Made by a program: the position numbers and the translations under genes. From the NCBI GenBank assembly GCA_021820645.1, contig JAKADJ010000200.1:1-5368 (forward strand): a stretch of 5,368 nucleotides of DNA, given 5' to 3'. Below, in pieces: positions 1 through 4,898 of the stretch; positions within the stretch are counted from its first letter, which is position 1; every line of letters starts with the position of its first letter. A model generated the notes under the pieces. That model did not search any database, was not told the DNA's origin, and worked only from the letters and a program-made list of their open reading frames with translations. The DNA is from Bacillota bacterium (lineage in GTDB: Bacteria; Bacillota_E; Sulfobacillia; Sulfobacillales; Sulfobacillaceae).

Positions 1-42
1 TCGAGAACGCCTCGAGCCCTTGTTGTGCGCTATGTTGAAATT

Positions 43-642
43 CTAGATGTGATACTTGCTCAAACGGCCATTAATTTCGGGCCAGTCCACGTTCTTCATG
101 AAAGCGTCTAGATAGGGCGCTCGCTTCACTCCATAGTCGATCCCATAGGCATGCTCGTACACATCCAAAATCAAGAGTGGATAGGCTCCCCACGGCACCC
201 CCACATTATGGGAATCTTGTCCGTAAATGTGTAACTTCTCATCATCCAAATCGTAAGCCAGAACCACCCAACCGCGCACCGCCAAGCCGGTGGCCTTAAA
301 CTCCGTCTCGAACTTTTGGTACGATCCAAAATCGCGGTCAATTAGCTCTCGGATTCGCCCTTGCGCTTCGCCACCTTTGCCTCCGAGGTTGTCAAAGTAC
401 CATTCGTGGAGTTTGGCTCCATTGAGGCAAAAGGTTTCTTCCGTCTTCAAGCCCCGCAATTCGCTGTATGACTGGTTGGCTGCTGCATAGTCGACGGTCT
501 CCGTCTTCCGACGAATTTCGTTGAGCTTGTTCACGTACCCCTTATACAAAATCCCATAATGTTGATCAATCTCTTCTTTGCTGATGCCGTCCATCGTCAG
601 GCAGCTGTTCTTTAAATCGTGAAATTTGCGTTCTTCAGCCAT
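43..642 (-). CDS. sod: Iron/manganese superoxide dismutase
   Basis: Predicted cytoplasmic superoxide dismutase of the Fe/Mn family, converting superoxide to oxygen and hydrogen peroxide. The 199-residue length is normal for the family and no signal peptide is visible. The four metal ligands can be placed as His28, His79, Asp160 and His164 (motif DVYEHAY, residues 160-166), and the active-site tyrosine as Tyr36 (GYVNKLN). The sequence departs from the textbook enzymes: the usual DVWEHAY tryptophan is Tyr162, the paired His residues after the first ligand are Leu32-Tyr33, and the outer-sphere Gln position appears to be His145 (DSHN, 143-146). A histidine at that site is known in Mycobacterium tuberculosis iron superoxide dismutase. 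Fe or Mn preference cannot be read from this. The ATG is favoured by a strong Shine-Dalgarno site 8 nt upstream. The gene seems to be monocistronic, with its own promoter. Confidence 0.95.
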   Translation of the reverse strand: MAEERKFHDLKNSCLTMDGISKEEIDQHYGILYKGYVNKLNEIRRKTETVDYAAANQSYSELRGLKTEETFCLNGAKLHEWYFDNLGGKGGEAQGRIRELIDRDFGSYQKFETEFKATGLAVRGWVVLAYDLDDEKLHIYGQDSHNVGVPWGAYPLLILDVYEHAYGIDYGVKRAPYLDAFMKNVDWPEINGRLSKYHI

Positions 643-650
643 TGGTTATA

Positions 651-658
651 CCCCTCCC
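651..658 (-). promoter_or_regulatory. Shine-Dalgarno site of the superoxide dismutase gene
   Basis: Read on the minus strand, GGGAGGGG lies 8 nt before the ATG at 642. It is strong and well spaced, and it fixes this ATG rather than the internal Met17 as the start. Confidence 0.8.
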
Positions 659-690
659 ATACGTTAGGAATCTCAAGACGCTACCTTCCC

Positions 691-699
691 AGTATACCA
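691..699 (-). promoter_or_regulatory. Extended -10 promoter of the superoxide dismutase gene
   Basis: On the minus strand TGGTATACT is an extended -10 element: TG, one base, then TATACT, which matches five of six consensus bases. At the usual spacing the -35 position (about 714-719, TGTCCC) is poor, which is common for extended -10 promoters. Transcription would start near 684 and give a leader of about 40 nt. No obvious PerR or Fur box was seen around it. Confidence 0.5.
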
Positions 700-720
700 A
701 ATCTAGGCAGAACGGGACAG

Positions 721-746
721 GGATCCCACCTTGACCTTGGGAATCC
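721..746 (-). repeat. Imperfect inverted repeat between the two minus-strand genes
   Basis: GGATCCCA (721-728) pairs with TGGGAATCC (738-746) if one A is bulged, leaving a 9-nt loop. It lies downstream of the 440-residue gene and just upstream of the superoxide dismutase promoter. It could be an end-of-transcript hairpin for the upstream gene or a regulatory site. There is no T-run after it on the minus strand, so it is not a typical intrinsic terminator. Confidence 0.3.
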
Positions 747-818
747 TGTGTCATACTACCTGCTTTAGCATTTCCGTGGAAAAATCGAGACCGTAGATCC
801 GCCTCAGTCGTCCCTATT

Positions 819-837
819 GGGCGGAATTATACCGCCC
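819..837 (-). repeat. GC-rich hairpin spanning the stop codon of the 440-residue gene
   Basis: GGGCGG (819-824) and CCGCCC (832-837) form a perfect 6-bp stem around a 7-nt loop. The loop contains the TAA stop codon (827-829) of the minus-strand gene. The sequence following in the direction of transcription (AATAGGGACG) has no T-run, so this is not a canonical intrinsic terminator. It may protect the 3' end of the mRNA or cause pausing. The minus-strand loop also reads TATAAT, but no matching -35 is seen. Confidence 0.45.
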
Positions 838-2149
838 CTACTATCGTCGCGCGACATCGTGTAAGTATTCTGACCACCATCGGCAACAGCCGATAATCCG
901 CTAACGGCGGGGCAAAACATCGGGCTCGTTCTGCCGCCGCTACCATGCGAATCCCTACCGACTGGCCCATCACACTAGATTCTTCCTGCAACAGGGGCCA
1001 CAATTCGTACACGGATTCGCCCAGTCCTTGCGCCATTCTGGCGGCCACTTCGCTCTCGCCGCGATCAATAGCGCCCCACACCTCCTCGACCGCCAAATGG
1101 TCTTCTTTAACCGTATCCCCGGAATCCGGTGTCCCTGGATGTCCCACGGCAAAGAATGCGGCCATCCCCCAACCCAAAGCGGACCACACCAAGCGGCGCT
1201 CTTCGTTGGCCGCACGATGTGCCCTGGACAACCACATCACGTCTAAAGCACCTAACACGTGCCACGACAAAAAATCCAAGGCCCTATCGTCCGCATGACT
1301 CAAAGATTCCAAAAGGAGTTGACTTGCATACCAACGGAAGTTCTCCGTTTTTATGGACGAAGACACGGCGGCAAAACTTTGCAACAGCGTGTGAACTTTG
1401 CCGTCGTCAAAATCCGGGTGCGCTGGAGGCGATGCCTGAACACGTTTCACCCCTGCTACAGACTCGTTGAATTTATCCCTAAAATATCGACCGTAATCGA
1501 GCGATCGAGCACCCGATGCCTCCTCCACCGTCCAACCCACGAGGCCGCGGGATGCGTCTGGGGTCGGCTCCATAGCCTGCCATCGCGATGCCAATCGCAT
1601 CAAAGACCAGGAATCCTCACCTGCCCAGTATGACGCCAGGCTCATGCTGACTCTCCATAAGGAAGGCAAGGACGTCCCGATGTCCTGCGGTAAAGGGTAT
1701 TGAATGACACGATCCAATAAGCCTTCTAAACCTTCTCGTTCCATCACCAGCTTCGTCTCCCAGTCTGCCACATCGGGCCGCCGGGTGCTCCAAGCCTGTT
1801 GGAGTCCCTTAGATTCGTGAGTGGGATAGGCGTCCACTAAAAGACGACTCCGTCGCTGTAACAGGTCGGCTAACACCCGATCCACGATCACCCAGCCCGT
1901 CTCCATCGGATGTTGGGTCAGGCTTTCGGTTAAGAGCCCCAAATCCACGATATCGACCACATACGAAGCCGATTCCGACTCCCGGGGTAGCACCGCCCAT
2001 CTCCATAAAATACGCAAGAATTCGGCGTACGGCAGTGAGCGGGCACGCCACTCGGCCAACCACTCAATCCGATTTTTATTGTCGAGCTGGTTCATCTCTT
2101 CGAGGATTTGGGAGCCGAGGGCCCGCCAAGTTTCGTCCCATCGCATCAT
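827..2149 (-). CDS. Tryptophan-rich hypothetical protein
   Basis: A 440-residue protein that I do not recognise. It is unusually rich in tryptophan, 21 residues or nearly 5 percent, spread along the whole chain (for example Trp4, 8, 30, 34, 49, 51, 175, 181, 190, 322, 327). There are only two cysteines (Cys411, Cys432). The pattern of Leu, Ala, Arg and Glu suggests a mostly alpha-helical, soluble protein. One hydrophobic stretch (about 321-336) is short for a membrane span, and no signal peptide is evident. No nucleotide-binding loop, metal-binding cluster or catalytic signature is obvious. The gene starts with tandem ATGATG, and GGAAGGGA (2158-2165, minus strand) lies 8 nt upstream of the first ATG, supporting that start. 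It is divergently transcribed from the two-component operon, with which it shares a palindrome-rich intergenic region, so co-regulation is plausible but unproven. Long open frames on the opposite strand here are antisense shadows. Confidence 0.8.
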   Translation of the reverse strand: MMRWDETWRALGSQILEEMNQLDNKNRIEWLAEWRARSLPYAEFLRILWRWAVLPRESESASYVVDIVDLGLLTESLTQHPMETGWVIVDRVLADLLQRRSRLLVDAYPTHESKGLQQAWSTRRPDVADWETKLVMEREGLEGLLDRVIQYPLPQDIGTSLPSLWRVSMSLASYWAGEDSWSLMRLASRWQAMEPTPDASRGLVGWTVEEASGARSLDYGRYFRDKFNESVAGVKRVQASPPAHPDFDDGKVHTLLQSFAAVSSSIKTENFRWYASQLLLESLSHADDRALDFLSWHVLGALDVMWLSRAHRAANEERRLVWSALGWGMAAFFAVGHPGTPDSGDTVKEDHLAVEEVWGAIDRGESEVAARMAQGLGESVYELWPLLQEESSVMGQSVGIRMVAAAERARCFAPPLADYRLLPMVVRILTRCRATIVGAV

Positions 2150-2191
2150 GTCGTAAGTCCCTTCCGATCTTCTCGTCCAGTATTAGTATTC

Positions 2192-2221
2192 ATTGTACGC
2201 GACCCAATACCCCATCGCTAA
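2192..2221 (-). promoter_or_regulatory. Candidate promoter of the tryptophan-rich protein gene
   Basis: On the minus strand TACAAT (2192-2197) matches five of six bases of the -10 consensus. TTAGCG (2216-2221), 18 bp upstream, is a weak -35 with three of six matches. The -10 lies 43 nt or so before the ATG at 2149, a reasonable leader length. The weak -35 suggests dependence on an activator, or a different promoter. Confidence 0.4.
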
Positions 2222-2230
2222 ATATTAAGC
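2217..2230. promoter_or_regulatory. AT-rich imperfect palindrome, possible operator
   Basis: GCTAAATATTAAGC is an inverted repeat centred on AATATT, with one mismatched pair (positions 4 and 11 of the 14). It covers the candidate -35 of the minus-strand gene and contains ATTTAG on the minus strand (2218-2223), a hexamer that recurs as a direct repeat at 4813-4828. A regulator-binding role is inference. Confidence 0.35.
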
Positions 2231-2243
2231 AGAATGACGGATA

Positions 2244-2258
2244 CTCTAGACACTAGAG
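2244..2258. promoter_or_regulatory. Perfect palindrome over the operon -35, possible operator
   Basis: CTCTAG and CTAGAG are perfect 6-bp inverted arms separated by ACA. The 15-bp site covers the predicted -35 hexamer (TAGACA, 2247-2252) of the plus-strand operon, where a bound dimeric repressor would block RNA polymerase. I do not match it to a known operator family. Confidence 0.45.
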
Positions 2259-2275
2259 CCGCTTCGGGGCACAAT
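2247..2275 (+). promoter_or_regulatory. Candidate promoter of the two-component operon
   Basis: TAGACA (2247-2252) matches five of six bases of the -35 consensus. After an exact 17-bp spacer, CACAAT (2270-2275) matches four of six bases of the -10. Transcription would begin near 2282 and leave a leader of about 46 nt before the GTG at 2328. The -35 lies inside a perfect palindrome, so the promoter is probably regulated. Confidence 0.5.
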
Positions 2276-2327
2276 ATCCCAAGAGGACTCGTGAGATCCC
2301 GTATTCCATCTTAAGGGGGAAGTTAGA

Positions 2328-2726
2328 GTGTCGTTTCTTCGTTCGTGGGGCTATGCCAATGAGCGGCCGATCACTTCTTATCAAGAACAACGCCTCAATG
2401 AGCTAGTCGACCGTTATCATGCAGTGCAAAAGATTAACTTTGTCGATGAATTGGACGTGACCCGGTGCATTCTGGGTAAGGAAGTCCCGTTTAGCGAGCT
2501 GAATGTTGCTGAAGCCAATCGGGTGGCGGCTCAGCTTAATGTACGGGTCGCCCTGTACACCCATTTCAAAACCCATTTGCCGGAAGAGCCCCTCGCCTTT
2601 AACCGGGAGACCGACTGGCTTACCGCTGACCGTCCACTGCTTAATCGCGTCATTGCGCGAGCGGGCTGGGACACAGGAGAGTACTTCATGTCTCCTCATC
2701 CCCTCGACAAGACGGGGAATCGTTAA
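2328..2726 (+). CDS. Hypothetical protein, first gene of the two-component operon
   Basis: A 132-residue protein of unknown function. It begins with GTG, supported by a G-rich Shine-Dalgarno site (AAGGGGGAAG, 2313-2322), and its TAA stop overlaps the response-regulator ATG by one base (TAATG). It looks soluble, with no signal peptide or membrane segment. Residues 14-71 (from PITSYQEQRLNELVDRY through SELNVAEANRVAAQLN) look helical. In shape they faintly recall the small helical 'Q..L..L ... EL...EA..L' modules found at the tails of some phage and recombination proteins. That resemblance is weak and gives no function. The second half carries conserved-looking aromatic and charged residues (Trp97, Trp114, Tyr119) and a single cysteine (Cys47). 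Tight coupling to the regulator suggests it either modulates the two-component pathway or belongs to the same response. Confidence 0.8.
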   Translation: MSFLRSWGYANERPITSYQEQRLNELVDRYHAVQKINFVDELDVTRCILGKEVPFSELNVAEANRVAAQLNVRVALYTHFKTHLPEEPLAFNRETDWLTADRPLLNRVIARAGWDTGEYFMSPHPLDKTGNR

Positions 2727-3397
2727 TGGACGCGGCTCGCATCTTGGTGGTCGACGACGAGCGGTCGATTCGTGACATGCTGGACATGGGTCTTAGGCAT
2801 CGAGGCTTTGTGGTCCGGACCTGCGCCGATGCCACAGAAGCACTCGCCGCGTTGGCGCCATTTGCGCCGCACGCTGCAATTGTCGACGTGATGTTGCCGG
2901 GTGACAACGGGTTTCAGCTGAGCCGACGACTTCGCCAGGATCCGGACTTGTATATTCTCATGCTGACGGCGCGAGACGCCGTCTCGGATCGGGTTCAAGG
3001 TCTAGAAGGCGGTGCCGACGATTACCTCATTAAGCCTTTTGACTTTGATGAATTGGTAGCCAGGTTGCGAGCCGGGTTACGCCGGGTCCATCGCGAAGAA
3101 AACGCCATCTGGCAATATGAGGACCTATCTATGGACGATGCCAGCCACCGGGTAACGCGCGGATCCAACCCGGTCACGCTGACGGCTAAAGAATATGAAT
3201 TGTTACGATACCTAATGTTAAATCCTGGGCTCGTTTTATCTAAGTCTCAAATTTTACAGCATGTCTGGGGTTACGACTATATGGGAGACGACAACTTAGT
3301 GGAGGTCCATATTTCGTCCCTGCGCGATAAGGTGGGCGACCGCGACAAGATGCTCATCCAAACTGTCCGTGGGTTTGGATATCGACTAGGCGTCTAA
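2726..3397 (+). CDS. OmpR/PhoB-family response regulator
   Basis: A 223-residue DNA-binding response regulator. The receiver domain spans about residues 4-118: acidic pocket Asp10-Asp11, phospho-acceptor Asp54 (IVDVMLPG), Thr81, switch Tyr100 and Lys103 (LIKPF). The winged-helix effector domain spans about 130-222, with the family-typical segments LTAKEYELLRYL (152-163), VWGYDY (180-185), the recognition-helix region VEVHISSLRDKVG (192-204) and the wing TVRGFGYRLG (213-222). All key residues are present, so it should be an active phosphorylation-controlled transcription factor. Its partner is almost certainly the histidine kinase that starts within its stop codon. GGGG (2714-2717) lies 8 nt before the ATG. 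The regulon is not given by the sequence, but members of this family bind direct repeats with about 10-11 bp phasing, and such a repeat lies at 4813-4828. Confidence 0.96.
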   Translation: MDAARILVVDDERSIRDMLDMGLRHRGFVVRTCADATEALAALAPFAPHAAIVDVMLPGDNGFQLSRRLRQDPDLYILMLTARDAVSDRVQGLEGGADDYLIKPFDFDELVARLRAGLRRVHREENAIWQYEDLSMDDASHRVTRGSNPVTLTAKEYELLRYLMLNPGLVLSKSQILQHVWGYDYMGDDNLVEVHISSLRDKVGDRDKMLIQTVRGFGYRLGV

Positions 3398-4806
3398 TGG
3401 TCGCTAACCGGCGGACGTTGACCGACCAACTGATTGGGCGGCAAGTGCTTTTATTGGCGATTTTAGTCGTAGTCATCGCGCTCAGTCAATACATCATCCT
3501 ACGAGCCGTCTTAATCTCTTCGGAAGCCAGAACGTTGCATCAAGAGATGGTCGTGTTGGCGCCGCTGATTCATCGAGATTTATTGCATCGTACCACGCCA
3601 GGATTTCGCTCGCTGGCCAACATCCTGAGTGCCCGGCTCACCGCGTCGGGCATTAACCTGATTATTGCCGATAGCACGGGCCAACTGGTTTCTACTTCCT
3701 CGCGCCTCATTAGCCCCTCGCCGCCTCCCATCGTGTCCGGTCATTATTTACTCTGGCACGGCCATCTGGTGGTGAGTGCCGGGCTCGGGGACTCTCATTA
3801 CCCGGATGGAAGACTGTGGTTACTCACCCGACTCACACCCATGCACGACATCTTAATGCGCGACCTTTATTTGGTGGTGGCGCTCGGTGCCCTTATGCTG
3901 GCGGTCACGGCACTCGCCGGCTCGTTCTTAATGCGACGGAGTCTTCGGCCTCTAGAAACCATTCGGGCGGGAACGACACGCATCGCTGGAGGGGACATCG
4001 GTTACACCACCACCCTGGCCGATGCACCGCTCGAGCTGCAGGAAGTGAGTGATGCCATTAATAGCATGTCCCTATCGATTAAAGACCTTTTTGATCAGGA
4101 AAAACTCCTAGCCGAACAGATGCGACGATTCGTGGCAGACGCCTCTCATGAATTAAGGACGCCCCTCACGGCGATTAATGGCTTTCTTTCCATCTTACGT
4201 AACACCGAGCTCAGCCCTGAAGAGGAATCCGAAGGACTGGCCACCATCCAACATGAGAGCCAGCGCATGGCTCGTTTGGTCAACCAATTACTTACCCTGT
4301 CCCGCATCGACACCGCCCCGGCCACCGCCATTGCCCCCGTTCCCCTTAACCTCCAGGATTGGTTAAACACCGTGACTCCGGTTTTAGGCAGCGTGGCCGA
4401 TCCGCATCCCATTACTTTTAGCGGACACCCGATTGGCGTCGTGGCAGATCCTGACCGATTAACCGAAATTGTCCTTAACCTCGTTGAAAATGCCGCGCGC
4501 TACTCGCCGCCTGAGAGCCCTATTGAGATTGCCGTGTACGCGCGAGAGGGCCGGGCGATTTTAGAAGTAGGGGACTACGGACCCGGGATCCCTCCATCAG
4601 ACCTGAATCACTTGTTTGAGCGGTTTTACCGCAGCGACGAGGCACGTACCTCCACCTCGGGTGGCACCGGGCTCGGGCTTTCCATTGTCGATGCCTTGGT
4701 AAAGGCGCATGACGGGTACGTCGAGGTCAGCAATCGCGAGGCTCCGCAGCACGGGGCCATCTTCCGTGTCTTGTTGCCGCTTCAGCCCAGCTTGAGCCAA
4801 AATTAA
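3397..4806 (+). CDS. Membrane sensor histidine kinase
   Basis: A 469-residue HisKA-type sensor kinase, partner of the preceding regulator. Membrane segment 1 is about residues 16-37. An extracytoplasmic sensor region of about 115 residues (39-155) follows; its middle (INLIIADSTGQLVS, 86-99) looks PAS/Cache-like, but its ligand is unknown. Membrane segment 2 is about 157-178, followed by a HAMP linker (about 179-232, RSLRPLETI). The H-box has phospho-acceptor His251 (FVADASHELRTPLTAI, 245-260). The ATPase domain has the N-box (NLVENA, 361-366), G1 (GDYGPGIP, 392-399), F-box (FERFYR, 407-412) and G2 (GGTGLGLS, 422-429). All catalytic motifs are intact. The ATG overlaps the regulator's TAA (TAATG) and has only a weak Shine-Dalgarno (AGG at 3388-3390), which points to translational coupling. 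No intrinsic terminator follows the gene, so read-through into the exported-protein gene is possible. Confidence 0.97.
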   Translation: MVANRRTLTDQLIGRQVLLLAILVVVIALSQYIILRAVLISSEARTLHQEMVVLAPLIHRDLLHRTTPGFRSLANILSARLTASGINLIIADSTGQLVSTSSRLISPSPPPIVSGHYLLWHGHLVVSAGLGDSHYPDGRLWLLTRLTPMHDILMRDLYLVVALGALMLAVTALAGSFLMRRSLRPLETIRAGTTRIAGGDIGYTTTLADAPLELQEVSDAINSMSLSIKDLFDQEKLLAEQMRRFVADASHELRTPLTAINGFLSILRNTELSPEEESEGLATIQHESQRMARLVNQLLTLSRIDTAPATAIAPVPLNLQDWLNTVTPVLGSVADPHPITFSGHPIGVVADPDRLTEIVLNLVENAARYSPPESPIEIAVYAREGRAILEVGDYGPGIPPSDLNHLFERFYRSDEARTSTSGGTGLGLSIVDALVKAHDGYVEVSNREAPQHGAIFRVLLPLQPSLSQN

Positions 4807-4812
4807 CCGGAA

Positions 4813-4828
4813 ATTTAGCCATATTTAG
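4813..4828 (+). promoter_or_regulatory. ATTTAG direct repeat, candidate response-regulator site
   Basis: ATTTAG occurs at 4813-4818 and again at 4823-4828, exactly 10 bp apart, just after the kinase stop and 71 bp before the next start codon. Tandem hexamers one helical turn apart are the usual binding pattern of OmpR/PhoB-type regulators. Assignment to the adjacent regulator is inference. A single reverse copy occurs at 2218-2223. Confidence 0.35.
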
Positions 4829-4845
4829 GATGGACTTCAGCTTGA

Positions 4846-4863
4846 CTAGGCACAATAGCCTAG
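4846..4863. promoter_or_regulatory. Perfect inverted repeat upstream of the exported-protein gene
   Basis: CTAGGC and GCCTAG are perfect 6-bp arms around ACAATA. A good -35-like hexamer, TTGACT (4842-4847), overlaps its left edge, but no convincing -10 lies 16-18 bp downstream, so the promoter is uncertain. There is no T-run, so it does not look like a terminator of the kinase gene. An operator is the more likely role. Confidence 0.4.
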
Positions 4864-4877
4864 GATCCAAGGGATCC
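4863..4877 (+). repeat. Short leader hairpin before the exported-protein gene
   Basis: Two GGATCC sites (4863-4868 and 4872-4877) separated by AAG can pair as a 6-bp stem with a 3-nt loop in the mRNA, ending 6 nt before the Shine-Dalgarno sequence. In addition the 8-mer ATCCAAGG occurs at 4865-4872 and 4880-4887, the second copy running into AAGGAGG. It could stabilise the 5' end of the transcript or tune translation; either role is inference. Confidence 0.35.
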
Positions 4878-4898
4878 GAATCCAAGGAGGTAAACCAC

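Noticed and set aside
1..15. Inverted repeat TCGAG-AACGC-CTCGA downstream of the superoxide dismutase stop
   Set aside because: Five-base arms at the window edge with no visible T-run; a terminator cannot be judged because the following sequence is outside the window.
720..727. GGGATCCC palindrome as an operator of the superoxide dismutase gene
   Set aside because: An 8-bp GC-rich palindrome alone is weak evidence, and it is already part of the larger imperfect hairpin at 721-746.
731..757. Plus-strand promoter-like TTGACC with CATACT downstream
   Set aside because: The spacing is only 15 bp and no plus-strand gene follows; the next features are minus-strand genes.
945..1633. Several overlapping open frames on the plus strand, 72-124 codons
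   Set aside because: They lie antisense to the long minus-strand gene, overlap each other in different frames, lack good ribosome sites and have low-complexity, Pro/Arg-rich translations typical of shadow frames.
4807..4898. Intrinsic terminator after the histidine kinase
   Set aside because: The inverted repeat at 4846-4863 and the hairpin at 4863-4877 lack a following T-run, so a standard terminator is not supported.
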